Made by a program: the position numbers and the translations under genes. Source: Pycnococcus provasolii (taxonomy: Eukaryota > Chlorophyta > Pseudoscourfieldiophyceae > Pseudoscourfieldiales). Taken from it: DNA of 64,000 bases. Positions 8,789-18,906 of the stretch are shown here, one piece after another. The stretch's first letter is position 1. Each line of letters opens with the position of its first letter. The stretch is taken from positions 620,001 through 684,000 of the forward strand of contig CP150557.1 of the NCBI GenBank assembly GCA_049487715.1, given 5' to 3'. The notes below the pieces were generated by a model that was not told the origin of the DNA, did no database searches, and worked only from the letters and a program-made list of their open reading frames with translations.

Positions 8789-9748
8789 ATGGGTACATAT
8801 AACAGCCCTGGCGCGTTATGTAGCGCCAGCCGGCTCACGAACGCGCAGTTTGCCGTCCTCGGAGTCTGCTGGCTCGTTGCCGTGCACCTGCTCACGCTCC
8901 AGTTGAGCGGGAATCGAGGGGAGCAGGGGGCAAGCCGACGCGGATTTCGAAGTGAGAACGTCTCTGGCCGAAGAAGATGGGGCGAGAGGTGGCGCACGCC
9001 GTTGCGAGACGCACGAAAGGAAGATGACATCACGCAAGTCAGCGACGGCGACAAGAACGTGCAGCCGAACGCCCAGCTCGACAACGGGCGCGGCGATTCG
9101 TTCGAGGCGCTTCTTGCGCGCAAGGAGTCGCTCGTGGGTTATGAAGGCCACACAGGGAGCATGCCAAAGCTACGAAAGCGCGACGTCGACGAGGCGAGCT
9201 CAGCGTTTATGCGTGGCGTGGGTTACGAAAACCTCGTGACGGACGAGTCGCGCGACTGGCTGTACAATGGTCGACGCAACCCGTTCAAGGGTGGATGGAG
9301 CGGCGGCGGGAATCCAAAGCACTTCACGGACGACGTCGAATACCGTAATATGGTGCAGGACGTGGACGCGCGCAAGGCGGAGGCTTCGAAGCGCCGTCAG
9401 CGTTGGCTCGACCTACAGGCGCAGCTAAAACGAAGCGCTTATTTGCAGCTGAAGCCCTTCCTGCTTCGGCAGAAGTTCACGGGTGCGCAAGCACGCACCG
9501 CAAAGCGCGAATCGAAACAGCAGAGCATGGGTCATCGAGCTGACATGCTCGCGCGCGTTGCCGAGACGGTGCTCGGCGACACTGGCGGCGGCGAATTTGT
9601 GTCAAAGCATCGGCACGCCGTTGTCGTCTCCATCGACGATCCTAGCCACTACGCGATCAAGCGGCGCTTCCGCGGCGCCACGGCAAGAAACAACAACAGC
9701 ACCACTTCCGACGCGGATGGAACTGCCGATACTAATACTACTATGTAA
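8789..9748 (+). CDS. Single-pass membrane protein of unknown function
   Basis: This 319-aa protein starts at an ATG directly after a TATATATA stretch. Residues 20-41 (AQFAVLGVCWLVAVHLLTLQL) form one membrane segment after a short N-terminus, so a type II (signal-anchor) orientation is likely. The remainder is charged, with an Arg/Lys-rich segment (MVQDVDARKAEASKRRQRWLDLQAQLKRSAYLQLK) predicted helical, and motifs such as ESRDWLYNGRRNPFKGGW that I cannot place. The stop codon TAA is part of a UGUAA signal (9744-9748). Only 15 bp separate it from the convergent hydrolase gene. Confidence 0.65.
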   Translation: MGTYNSPGALCSASRLTNAQFAVLGVCWLVAVHLLTLQLSGNRGEQGASRRGFRSENVSGRRRWGERWRTPLRDARKEDDITQVSDGDKNVQPNAQLDNGRGDSFEALLARKESLVGYEGHTGSMPKLRKRDVDEASSAFMRGVGYENLVTDESRDWLYNGRRNPFKGGWSGGGNPKHFTDDVEYRNMVQDVDARKAEASKRRQRWLDLQAQLKRSAYLQLKPFLLRQKFTGAQARTAKRESKQQSMGHRADMLARVAETVLGDTGGGEFVSKHRHAVVVSIDDPSHYAIKRRFRGATARNNNSTTSDADGTADTNTTM

Positions 9749-9763
9749 CGTGTACACTGATTT

Positions 9764-10450
9764 TTACAAAACGCAATTCAGCAACTCGCGCGCGACACTG
9801 TCAAGCTCCTCAACTCCGTTCGAGAAGAAGTGGTTCACGCCACGTAACGTCGTCTTGAGGTGTTTTTCCTCTGGCAAACCGAGCGTGGTTCTCAGCTGCT
9901 CGTCGTAACGCGAGACGTCGCCTCGATACGGACCCAGCACAAGGTCGTCGTGGTCGCCCACGACCGTGGCCATGGACTTTACGAGTGCATACCGTTGTCT
10001 CGCTTCGTCCGTTCGCGTCACCTCGGGGAGCATGGATAAGGGTGGCGCGACGAGCAAGCAACCCACAATGCGCTCCTCCTGCATTGTTGCGAGCAAGTGC
10101 AGGGCGGTCATCGATCCAAAGGAGTATCCCATGAGCACAACCTTCTGTTGCTTCTCGACGACGTCGCCGAGACAAGCTACGACGTCCTCGACTGCTTCAG
10201 ATAGGTCACCGCTTCGCGTGCCGGCCGACTGCTGGCCACCCACCGTCGTCCCACGGAATGCGAGTCGGAATGCGGGCACGCCTCGTTCTGCCGCTGACTG
10301 TGCGAGTTGTCGTTCGACGTGTCCGTCGGCGCACCCGCCCATCATCGGGTGTGCGTGCAGGACGATCGCGACTAATTTTGCGTGCGCCGTTGGTATTCCG
10401 TTGGACGCCACGGCAAGCCGACACGGCAGCAGGCGCGCAGCAGCCACCAT
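9764..10450 (-). CDS. Alpha/beta hydrolase (serine hydrolase), KANL3/YqiA-like
   Basis: This 228-aa protein is a small alpha/beta hydrolase. HAHPMMGG (32-39) matches the oxyanion-hole HPHPxxGG pattern of the COG2945-type group, MGYSFGS places the nucleophile at Ser110, VVGDHDDL supplies the acid near Asp166-169, and GVNHFFS the catalytic His207. Family members are esterases or lipases of broad specificity; no substrate can be inferred. There is no signal peptide or membrane segment, though the first 16 residues (MVAAARLLPCRLAVAS) could target an organelle. The stop codon overlaps a UGUAA signal. A weak telomere-type tract lies upstream at 10552-10590. Confidence 0.82.
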   Translation of the reverse strand: MVAAARLLPCRLAVASNGIPTAHAKLVAIVLHAHPMMGGCADGHVERQLAQSAAERGVPAFRLAFRGTTVGGQQSAGTRSGDLSEAVEDVVACLGDVVEKQQKVVLMGYSFGSMTALHLLATMQEERIVGCLLVAPPLSMLPEVTRTDEARQRYALVKSMATVVGDHDDLVLGPYRGDVSRYDEQLRTTLGLPEEKHLKTTLRGVNHFFSNGVEELDSVARELLNCVL

Positions 10451-11492
10451 GGACAGGGTGCTGCGAGCCTAAAATAAAGTTTAGATTAACGGCTCGAAAT
10501 AGAGGACGTGGATCCTCCTTGTTAGGGTATTGGTTTTTTTTTCCCGGGAAACTAGGGTTACGACTAGGGTTATCTTACAACCCTAACCGTAACAGCTCTT
10601 CTTGCGCTTGCCCGAAATCCATCTCTCCCCCCCCCCCTCACCACCTCCTTTCCCCTCCCCTCCACCCGTGCGCGCGCGCATCTGCGTTTGCGTCTGCATT
10701 TGCGTTCTTCCTTGTCAGGCTTTGTGGGCGGCCGGAACAAGCAAAGTCAGTCAAGCGTCAAGCAACACAACACTACGTTGGTGCTACCTAACCCTTTCGG
10801 GTAGGTATGTCGCTCTGGAGCATCTGCGTGGTACGTCGTCGTCGTAGTAGTAGTAGTAGTACTAGGTGGTGATAAAAGGTTGTGAGGGAAGTACACTTGT
10901 GGGCAGGGGATGTTGGTTGCGGTGCGGTGCGTGCCGCAACATATGCTTTGATCGTTGGAGGGGGGGCTGGTGTCATTACCGCGACGAGAAGTGTGCAAAG
11001 AAGCAACACGAGTGAAGAAACGCATACGTCGTCAGCAGGGTACTCACAGGGCGCCGGCGTCATTATTGCATAAACTCACCGACGCACCGATTCACACACA
11101 CCTTCACTCAAAACTTAGTCATTCCTGCTTGTACTCAATGGATTCGCAATACTCAACGAAAGAAGGTTTCTAGCAAGATGTACGTCGATGAGAGAAATTC
11201 AACGCAAAAAGAAGACAACAATAGTGTGCTGACGTATCATAATATTCTCTTCCCACACGCACGCACTCCAATATTTAAAACAGATGGGTGGGGCTACGAT
11301 ACAATGCACAATCTGCCTAGCACATCGTTCAAAGGCCAGGTGATTGGCATGCTGCACGCGTGCACGTACGCGCGCGTTCCCCTCATCTTCCTCAACACCG
11401 TCGTGATTGCCGTCAAGTTGGTGTTTGGGTAGAAAAGCTAAGTGGGGTTGTTACAACAGACTTTATACGATAACCTGTCTTCACAGTCCACT
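10451..11492. other. Intergenic region without a confident gene
   Basis: It holds diverged telomere-type motifs (ACTAGGGTTA and ACAACCCTAACC, 10552-10590), a C-run near 10628, a TAG trinucleotide run (10846-10861) and several short open frames that lack family signals. The best of these is listed separately at 11304-11432. Confidence 0.6.
11304..11432 (+). CDS. Possible 42-aa tail-anchored small membrane protein
   Basis: An ATG at 11304 opens a 42-residue frame ending RVPLIFLNTVVIAVKLVFG, a hydrophobic segment directly before the stop with a basic residue at its start, as in small tail-anchored organelle proteins. An in-frame ATG at 11178 would extend it to 84 aa but adds unstructured sequence. 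An AACAG splice-acceptor-like site precedes it (11280-11285). I cannot name it, and it may be spurious. Confidence 0.25.
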   Translation: MHNLPSTSFKGQVIGMLHACTYARVPLIFLNTVVIAVKLVFG

Positions 11493-12281
11493 TCACTCCT
11501 CCTCGGCGGCGGCGGCTTCTTCGTCGCCTTCCTCCTTGCGAGGCACGGAAGTTCCCATCTCGGCAACCTCTCCGCTGTAGTCGCCGTGAACCTCCATGAG
11601 GCGGTTCATGTCGAACTTAGGTGCCTTGAGAATCTTCACCTTGCGCACAGCCACGTTCTGGAGCGGGAAGATGCCCTGGCACGCCTTCTCAATGCTCTTC
11701 GCGAACACGTCGGGGATGAGCTTCGTCACAAGCTCCTTCAGGTCGCACGTCTCAGCCTCGCGAGTCGTGATTTCCACCATCTTCTTACGCATCTGGCGAA
11801 TCTGGCTGCTCTGCGCGTAGCACGTGCGCTTCACCTGGTTCTGGCGCTTCTTTGTGAAGGCGAGAATAAACATACGCAGGTAGTAGCCGTCCGTCGTCTT
11901 GACGTCGACGGACGCCTCGATAAGGCTCTGCCACTTGCGCACAAGGCTTCGCAGCCTGTCCGTGGTGAAATCCATGCCGTGGAACTGCAGGAGGCAGTTC
12001 TTTCCCTGCACATCCTCGCACTTCAGGCGGATCTTGCGGTATCCCTGGTCCTCGTCGTTGTTCAGGTCGCCGAGGCTGACCTCGTACACGCGTCCCTTCA
12101 GGCTGTCGCTCGCGATCTTGATGCCCTGCGTGCGCGTGCACATCGTCTTGCCGCAGTTGCGCACGTTGAACATGGAGGGCGCCTTGAGGTCATACCAGTC
12201 CTTCTTCATGAAGGGGTCAAGCTGCTTTTTCTTCCCTCCCTTCTTTCCCTTGGATATGCGCTTGTTCTTGCCCACCGCCAT
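11493..12281 (-). CDS. RPS3A: 40S ribosomal protein eS1 (S3a)
   Basis: This 262-aa protein is of standard length for eukaryotic eS1, a small-subunit protein near the platform and mRNA exit. The conserved N-terminus ([19 protein letters not shown]), the block [17 protein letters not shown], the core [11 protein letters not shown] and the C-terminal acidic tail ([13 protein letters not shown]) are all visible. It is a single exon, which is unusual for ribosomal protein genes in intron-rich algae. A UGUAA signal (TTACA at 11451 on the plus strand) lies 38 nt past the stop. The upstream region, shared with divergent PDI, contains telo-box motifs like those that drive ribosomal protein genes in plants. 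Confidence 0.98.
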   Translation of the reverse strand: MAVGKNKRISKGKKGGKKKQLDPFMKKDWYDLKAPSMFNVRNCGKTMCTRTQGIKIASDSLKGRVYEVSLGDLNNDEDQGYRKIRLKCEDVQGKNCLLQFHGMDFTTDRLRSLVRKWQSLIEASVDVKTTDGYYLRMFILAFTKKRQNQVKRTCYAQSSQIRQMRKKMVEITTREAETCDLKELVTKLIPDVFAKSIEKACQGIFPLQNVAVRKVKILKAPKFDMNRLMEVHGDYSGEVAEMGTSVPRKEEGDEEAAAAEEE

Positions 12282-12695
12282 GGCTGCTGAACTGCTGAAG
12301 GGGAAATGCCGGCTGGGAGGGATGGGGGGGGGGGGGGCGACGGCGGCGCCTCTAATTTTCCTTAGAGCAAACCGGTATCCTCACAATCCCCGTAGATTTG
12401 GGGATAAAATTTGGGGGTTTGGAATTTTCCATTTTTTTGTTTCTGTCGGGATTCGGGGTTTAAGAAATGGAGGAGGATGGGATGGAGGAGAGACGTTACA
12501 AACGGATCCTGAGGCGAACCCTAACCCCAAAACCCAAACCCTAACCCTAAACCCTAAACAACTTAGTCTCTAGGGTTAGGGTTTTCCTCCTTGCGTCTTT
12601 TGCCCTTGGTTCCCCCTTGCCCTTGGCCAATCCTTGTTGTCAGATCGTCAAAAGCGATCTACCGCTATCTCGATCTCTCGCCGCCCTAGGGTACC
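12282..12695. promoter_or_regulatory. Divergent eS1/PDI promoter region with telo-box cluster
   Basis: The 414-bp space between eS1 (minus) and PDI (plus) holds a cluster of AAACCCTAA/CCCTAACCC motifs at 12517-12558 and an inverted pair (TCTAGGGTTAGGGTTTT, 12569-12585), so both orientations face the two genes. AAACCCTAA is the plant telo-box, enriched in ribosomal protein promoters. Whether it acts in this alga is inference. A G-run (about 12325-12338) sits next to the eS1 start. Confidence 0.5.
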
Positions 12696-14501
12696 ATGGC
12701 GGGTTCCCGAACTATGGCTGATCGTGGCTTTTCATCGCTGTGCATTCTCGTGTGTGCCTTATCAGTGTGCCCTATCTTCTTCTCCACCTTGGGAAATCAT
12801 AATCAATATGATAATGCCTCTCCATCTGATTCGTCCTCTTTCTCCGCTATTATTGGTCTCGGTTCCGCTATTGGTCACTTTAGGTTGTCGCAGTTTGGAC
12901 CTGTGATGGCCGCCGCCGCAGCTGATGTCAGTGCCGAAGACCTGGGTGCGGACGAAGACTACGCAGGGGAAGAAGAGGACTACGGCGACGAGGCTGGCGA
13001 AGATGGGGACGATGCCGACGTTGACGAAAAGGATGTGCTCGTGCTGACGTCCGACATCTTTGAAAGCACACTCAAAGAGAACAAGTTTGTTCTCGTCGAG
13101 TTCTACGCGCCGTGGTGTGGACACTGCAAGGCGCTTAAGCCGGAGTACGCCAACGCGGCAACCACGCTCAAGGAGGAGGGTGTGGAGGTCGTGCTCGCCA
13201 AGGTGGACGCCACGGAAGAGAGTGACATCGCGGAGAAGAACAATGTCGAGGGATACCCTACGCTCAAGTGGTTCGTTGACGGAACTCCCGCCGACTATGA
13301 AGGCGGACGGGATGCCGACGCCATCGTGGCGTGGGTGAAGAAGCGCACGGGACCGCCAGCTGAGACGGTGGAGACAGCCAAGGCACTTGACGAGATGATC
13401 ACCAAGGCGGACGAAGATAAGAGCGCCGTCGTTCTCGGGTGCTTCGCGAAGTTGGAGGGCGAACCGCACGCCGCCTACGAGGAGGCGGCGCGCGAGGTGG
13501 ACGGGCCGACGTACGCGCAGACGACCGACGCGAAACTCTGCAAGGCGCACGGCGGGAGTCTTGGCGACATCATCGTCATCCGCACGTACGCGGGAGGAAA
13601 CAAGATTTACAAGGGAGACGGAAGCGCTGGCGCCGCGGCTCTGAAGAGCTTCCTTCGACTTGAGAGGCTCGACTGGATTGAGCTCTTCAGCCAGGATAAT
13701 GCCTGGAAGATCTTCGACGCGGGCGATGTGACGAGGCAGGTGATCCTGTTCGCGTCCGGAGATGAGCTTGACGAGGGCGAGGAGACGTGGGATGCATTCC
13801 TCGAGATGGCGAAGAAGTACCGTGGCAAGCTCGTCGCGGTTGCCGTGAACACGGACACTGAGGAGGCTTCTCAGGTGGCGGAATACTTTGGCATAGCGGG
13901 CGATGATGCCACGGTTGTTGGATTCGATGGCGAGTCGGAGTCGCCGAAGAAGTACCGCATGACGGACGAGAAGGGCGAATTGATTCCATTCTCGAAAGAA
14001 GGCCTCGAGACGTTCATGAAGAAGTTCGATGCGGGCGAGCTGACGCCTCACGTGAAGAGTGCGCCGGCGCCGACGGGTGCTAAGATGTACGAGGGTGGCG
14101 TAAGGGTTGTGGTGGGAAGCACCGTGAACGAGATCGCGAAGGACCCGACGAAGGATGTGCTTCTTGAGGTGTACGCGCCGTGGTGCGGGCACTGCAAGCA
14201 GATTGCTCCGATTTACAAGAAGCTCGCGAAGCGTCTCAAGAACATCGACAGCGTCGTGATTGCGAAGATGGACGGTACGGAGAACGAGCATCCCGATCTT
14301 GCGGTGGAGGGCTTTCCGACGATTGTGTTTTTCCCCGCGCGCGAGATGGCTGAGAACGAACAGCCTAAGAGCTTCGACGGCGAACGCACGTTGGACGGCA
14401 TGCTGGAGTGGGTGCACGAGAACGCGAATGTCCCGTTCGAGATTCCGGCGGCGAAATCATCCGGAAAGGGTAAGAAGTCGGAGAGGAAGGAGGAGCTCTA
14501 A
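12696..14501 (+). CDS. PDI: Protein disulfide isomerase (a-b-b'-a')
   Basis: This 601-aa protein forms and rearranges disulfide bonds in ER client proteins. An N-terminal hydrophobic segment (FSSLCILVCALSVCPIFF) acts as signal sequence. An acidic stretch (EDYAGEEEDYGDEAGEDGDD) precedes the first thioredoxin domain, whose APWCGHCKALKPEY motif places CGHC at 141-144. Two redox-inactive thioredoxin-like domains follow, then the second active domain with APWCGHCKQIAPIY at 497-500. The C-terminus is KEEL, a variant of the KDEL retrieval signal. Length and domain order are typical of plant and algal PDI. Its promoter region is shared with eS1. Confidence 0.97.
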   Translation: MAGSRTMADRGFSSLCILVCALSVCPIFFSTLGNHNQYDNASPSDSSSFSAIIGLGSAIGHFRLSQFGPVMAAAAADVSAEDLGADEDYAGEEEDYGDEAGEDGDDADVDEKDVLVLTSDIFESTLKENKFVLVEFYAPWCGHCKALKPEYANAATTLKEEGVEVVLAKVDATEESDIAEKNNVEGYPTLKWFVDGTPADYEGGRDADAIVAWVKKRTGPPAETVETAKALDEMITKADEDKSAVVLGCFAKLEGEPHAAYEEAAREVDGPTYAQTTDAKLCKAHGGSLGDIIVIRTYAGGNKIYKGDGSAGAAALKSFLRLERLDWIELFSQDNAWKIFDAGDVTRQVILFASGDELDEGEETWDAFLEMAKKYRGKLVAVAVNTDTEEASQVAEYFGIAGDDATVVGFDGESESPKKYRMTDEKGELIPFSKEGLETFMKKFDAGELTPHVKSAPAPTGAKMYEGGVRVVVGSTVNEIAKDPTKDVLLEVYAPWCGHCKQIAPIYKKLAKRLKNIDSVVIAKMDGTENEHPDLAVEGFPTIVFFPAREMAENEQPKSFDGERTLDGMLEWVHENANVPFEIPAAKSSGKGKKSERKEEL

Positions 14502-15222
14502 GCACAAGACAAGAGTACAGTAAACCTCTCTCCCCTACCCTGTTGGATGTTGTAGCGAACCTCTCTCTCTCTCACCTCCTCCGCTAAAGGTATGATCCCC
14601 TCTCTGCCATAGAAAAGCTGCATACAGTAGACTTCTGTATGTAGCACTTATGTATGTGTAGTGATATCACAGGTAAGGAATATTGTATGCGAGCCCACCC
14701 GGTAAGACTTACGGGCAGTCGGGAGTCGGCTTGCCAGGCTGCCAGGCTGGCCTGGCAAAAGCAGTCAAAAAGAATAAAAGGCTGTGCGCGCTCTTTTTCG
14801 TTTGGTATGCGAGATGCGCTTCCCTCTCAATCGGCCGGGAGCACACCTAGACGGCACGCTGTACCTTTATGCCGCCTTTTTTCTGCCAACCTTGCGATTC
14901 TCGAGAAAAAGTGCATGGAGTTCTCTTTTGCTTTTGCAAATGGACTGTGCTCGTTCGTTCATTCTTCCGAATCCAAAAACTGAAAAAGCCCAGGAAGGAT
15001 GCCACCACCGAGGGGAGGACGGCCGCCGGGAAGGGAAGAGCAGAGGGGCCCTCGAGGGGAAATGAAATCAGATGCATTGTGCGCCCTACATTCATTCGGG
15101 ACCATCATCGGGAACCCGAAGGAACAAGGAACGGGCCGCCTTTTCCTTTTTCCCCTCCCTCCCAGTCATCGGCAATCGAATAATCCACTCCTCATTTTTG
15201 TTATTTGTTGGCATCCAGGGCG
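14502..15222. other. Intergenic region, no gene seen
   Basis: 3' region of PDI and 5' region of EF3. It contains pyrimidine-rich runs (CTCTCTCTCTC near 14560) and short open frames without family signals. Confidence 0.7.
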
Positions 15223-18200
15223 ATGGCGAAAGTCGTGCTCTCCTCCGGCGGTAAGGCGGTAAAGGCATCCCCCTCCTTACCCCTTGGTGCGGCACCTGCG
15301 CCGTTCCTCGACGGAAATGGTAAGGAGGAAGGCACGAAGTCTTCTTCGTCGTCGTCTTTCTCTGCGTCCTTCTCCGCCGTTGCCGCCCTCGCATCACCCA
15401 CCGACCGCATCAGCCAATGTCTTGACAAGCTCGCAGTGCTTGACACTGACAAGGACGCGGGACAGGTACTCGCCGGTGCCCTCGCCGCGGCAGGAGCACC
15501 CACGTCGTACGTGGAGTCAGGCGCCGCGGACGCGCTCGTCACGCTCGTGGCAAATGCCAAGGCGCCGCCGACGTCGCGCGTGCAGGCGTGCACGGCGCTC
15601 GCGGCTGGATTCGACCACGACGGGAGCACTCTAGGAGCTATCGCGTCGTTCGCGTTCCCCGCGCTCGTTGACGCCTGCACTGACAAGAACGCCGACGTCA
15701 AGGAGGCGGCGAGGCGTGCCGCGGAGGCGTGCGTGCCAGCCATGGGTAGCGCGGGTGTCAGCCTGAACATGGACAGGCTGCTCAAGGCTTGCGGGGAGCA
15801 GAAGTGGGACGTCGTGGAGGCGGCGTTTCGCCTGCTCAGCCTCGCGGGACGTACGCCCGCATGCCAGCTCGGCGTCGCGAGGCACATGGTCCAAATCACC
15901 GCAGCCGTCATCAGCCAGCTGTCGTCCAGCCACCCGAAGAAGGCGGCGGCGGCGGCGGAGGGACTCGACGGCGCGTTCAACGCCATACACCACAACGAGA
16001 CGCAGCAGATGAAGGGCAACATCTGCGAGAGCCTCGCAACCACGGGCGAGGTCGTGTTCAAGTGCCTCGAGCAGCTCATGGAGACGACGTTCGTCAATGC
16101 AATTGGAAGGCCCACGCTCGCGGTGATCGTTCCAGTCATTTCCAAGGGACTCAAGGACCGCAAGCGCGACCTCGTCTGGCGCAGCTCGAAGACGATCAAA
16201 AACATCTTCGGGCTCGTGCGCGACTGGGCGGACGTCCAGTTCTTCGCGCCCGTGCTGCTGCCAGAGGTGGAGAAGGCTATGCAGCACAGCGACCCGGAGG
16301 TGCGCGAGATGGCGGAGGCGGCAAAGGTTGCGCTCACGGAAGGTGGGCAGGCTGCGCCTGACAGCGAAGCCGCAAAGACAGGTGGCGTGACGATCGAGCA
16401 GTGTGAGCAGGCTGCCAAGTCTGACGCAAGGGAGGCGCTGGCGGCGATCGGAGGCAGCGCCGCGGGAACGCCGCTCGGCGACGCCGCGGTGACATTCGGC
16501 AGCGAGGGCGCAAGCCTCGAGGTGGAGCGATCGGCGAGGCTTTACGACGGATGCGTGGCCGAAAGCCTCGTGATGTCCGTGGGCGTTGCCGCAGATGCGC
16601 TTGGCTCAAGCGAACCAGGCACGGCACTCTGTGCCAGCCTCATCGCCAAGCTCGAAAGCAAGGGACTTAGTGGAAAGCGACTCCCGTACATCTACGAGGA
16701 GTTCGTCGAGGATGACGAGATTCCTAAGGCGGCGAACTTTGGCAAGCCCGGTGGCGACCCGCGCGACTTTCTCATCAACATGCCCAGCGTCATCCTTGCC
16801 TTTGCAGGAAAGGTGCTGCTGGGAGGCACCGCGCTGCGCTTCCAAAAGAACAGGTGCTACGGCCTCGTGGGGCGTAACGGCACTGGTAAGACGACGATGC
16901 TGAACCGCATCGCCGCGCGCGACATCGAGGGATTCCCGCAGGATGTCAGCTGCTACTACGTTGCACACGAGATTTTCGGGGAGGGTGAGGAGACCATCCT
17001 CGAGTTCATGCGCAGCACCAGGGATGCCGTGGGCAGGGCCGTGGGCGCGGAGTGCAACGCCGACGACGACTGCCACGCGGCGTTGACCGAGGTTGGCTTC
17101 GACCAGCAGCTCCGGCTAAAGAACGTGTCCGAGCTGTCCGGAGGATGGCGCATGAAGCTCGCGATTGCAAAGAGCATGATGTACAAGCCAGAGCTTCTGC
17201 TCATGGACGAGCCTACGAACCACCTCGACATCGCTTCGCTCGACTGGCTCTCAAAGTACGTCGTCGCGCGCCGTGCGGACACGACGGTAGCGGTGGTGTC
17301 GCACGACTACAACTTCCTCGGCGATGTGCTAACGGATGTCGTTTACCTGAACGAGAAGCGCCTCGAGTACTACCGCATGACATTCGGGGACTTTCAGGGA
17401 CGGCACCCGGAGATTGTCGACCAGCTGCCGTCGAAGGACAAGGCGGTGGCAGCGAGCGCCGCCGACAGCGCCGCGGCGTCGGGAGGCATGACGCGCAACG
17501 AGAGCGCCGCGAGTCTCGGAGGCAGCGATGGTGGCATGAAGCCATCCGCGAGCAGCGTGAGCCTGGCAGCCTCGGAGGGTGGCGCGAGCGATGCTGGCGA
17601 CGACGGTCCCAAGACATACCTCGACCCGTCAGGTATGGAGATTAAGCCGATGTGCTTTCCCGATCCTGGCAAGCTCGATGGCGTGCCGAGCCGCACCAAG
17701 CCGGTGCTCAAGGTGGACAACATGAAGTTTGCATATCCGCCGAAGGATCCCAACGACAATAACCCGGAGAACGCGAGGTGGATCTTCAACGGCGTGAACA
17801 CGAAGATCACAATGAGCACACGGGTCGCGCTGCTTGGCAAGAACGGAGCCGGCAAGACGACGCTGATGAAGATCCTCATCGGTGAGCTGAGCGTGGAGTC
17901 GAGCCCCTTCTTCAGCGGCGATGTGTGGAAGCACCACAACCTTCGCCTGTCTTACATTGCGCAGCACAGCGTGCACCACCTCGAGGGCAGCGTCGAGCTG
18001 ACTCCCGTTGTTTACATGCAGCGTCGCTTCCACGAGGGAATGGACGCCGAACTGAAGAAGATGGTCACGCACGGGCTGACACCCGAGGAGGAGGAGCTGA
18101 AGATGAAGAAGGGCAACATCAGCAAGGTTGTTGGACGCCAGCAGCGAGGCAAGGAGCTGTACTACGAGTGCGAGAAGACGGGCCGTAACAACGCCAGAGG

Positions 18201-18717
18201 AGAGCCGGAGCCGGAGTTCATCCCTCTGTACGACCTGAAGATGAAAGACGCGTATGTCATGAAGCTGGTGCGCAACTTCGACGAGAGGATGAAGGCGGAG
18301 CAGAGTGGCATGAGCATTCGTCCCACGACGCAGGTGGAGGTTCGCAAGCACCTCAACGACTTTGGCATCAGCCCTGATCTCGCAACGCAGAAAATCAAGA
18401 GCATGTCCGGTGGCCAGAAGTGCCGCCTCGTGCTCGCGGCGGCAATGTGGAGCATGCCTCACATCGTCGCGTTCGACGAGCCCACCAACTACCTCGATCA
18501 GGACACGCTTCGCGCGTTGACGGACGCAATTAAGGCTTTCAAGGGTGGCGTGATCATCATCAGCCACCACGAAGGCTTTGTCAATGAGACGTGCAAGGAG
18601 CTGTGGACGGTTGCAGACGGCGTGGTGCAGACCGAGGCTGTGAAGGGTAAGGAGAAGAAGCTGTCGAAGCGGCAGCTGGAGAAGCTAGCGAAGGAGAAGG
18701 AGAAGGCGGAGGGCTGA
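15223..18717 (+). CDS. EF3: Translation elongation factor 3 (ABC-F type EF3)
   Basis: This 1,164-aa protein from the ATG at 15223 (MAKVVLSSGG) is the ribosome-bound ATPase that helps release deacylated tRNA from the E site. Residues 60-400 are HEAT repeats, then a four-helix bundle. ABC1 carries Walker A GRNGTGKTT, signature LSGGW and Walker B LLLMDEPTNHLD; ABC2 carries GKNGAGKTT, SGGQK and VAFDEPTNYLD. A chromodomain-like insert (HHLEG to TTQVEVRKHL) sits inside ABC2, the mark of EF3 as opposed to other ABC-F proteins. A Ser/Ala-rich linker (AASAADSAAASGGMTRNES) separates the two ABCs. The Lys-rich tail (KKLSKRQLEKLAKEKEKAEG) fits the ribosome-binding end. EF3 was long thought fungal but occurs in several algae. 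Confidence 0.97.
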   Translation: MAKVVLSSGGKAVKASPSLPLGAAPAPFLDGNGKEEGTKSSSSSSFSASFSAVAALASPTDRISQCLDKLAVLDTDKDAGQVLAGALAAAGAPTSYVESGAADALVTLVANAKAPPTSRVQACTALAAGFDHDGSTLGAIASFAFPALVDACTDKNADVKEAARRAAEACVPAMGSAGVSLNMDRLLKACGEQKWDVVEAAFRLLSLAGRTPACQLGVARHMVQITAAVISQLSSSHPKKAAAAAEGLDGAFNAIHHNETQQMKGNICESLATTGEVVFKCLEQLMETTFVNAIGRPTLAVIVPVISKGLKDRKRDLVWRSSKTIKNIFGLVRDWADVQFFAPVLLPEVEKAMQHSDPEVREMAEAAKVALTEGGQAAPDSEAAKTGGVTIEQCEQAAKSDAREALAAIGGSAAGTPLGDAAVTFGSEGASLEVERSARLYDGCVAESLVMSVGVAADALGSSEPGTALCASLIAKLESKGLSGKRLPYIYEEFVEDDEIPKAANFGKPGGDPRDFLINMPSVILAFAGKVLLGGTALRFQKNRCYGLVGRNGTGKTTMLNRIAARDIEGFPQDVSCYYVAHEIFGEGEETILEFMRSTRDAVGRAVGAECNADDDCHAALTEVGFDQQLRLKNVSELSGGWRMKLAIAKSMMYKPELLLMDEPTNHLDIASLDWLSKYVVARRADTTVAVVSHDYNFLGDVLTDVVYLNEKRLEYYRMTFGDFQGRHPEIVDQLPSKDKAVAASAADSAAASGGMTRNESAASLGGSDGGMKPSASSVSLAASEGGASDAGDDGPKTYLDPSGMEIKPMCFPDPGKLDGVPSRTKPVLKVDNMKFAYPPKDPNDNNPENARWIFNGVNTKITMSTRVALLGKNGAGKTTLMKILIGELSVESSPFFSGDVWKHHNLRLSYIAQHSVHHLEGSVELTPVVYMQRRFHEGMDAELKKMVTHGLTPEEEELKMKKGNISKVVGRQQRGKELYYECEKTGRNNARGEPEPEFIPLYDLKMKDAYVMKLVRNFDERMKAEQSGMSIRPTTQVEVRKHLNDFGISPDLATQKIKSMSGGQKCRLVLAAAMWSMPHIVAFDEPTNYLDQDTLRALTDAIKAFKGGVIIISHHEGFVNETCKELWTVADGVVQTEAVKGKEKKLSKRQLEKLAKEKEKAEG

Positions 18718-18906
18718 GCTGAGCCTTAGCTCGTTGGTTAAGACAAACCAATTTGTGTGTGGTGTGTATGGAGGTATGGACACATGTGATTGATTCTTCG
18801 TAATAATAATCATTGTTTCTTTCTTTATATTTTTCCGCCGGGAGGACTGGTGCGAGAAGACATGAAAAGAAATTGCACGTACTGTACTGGTTAAAGTTTA
18901 ATATTG

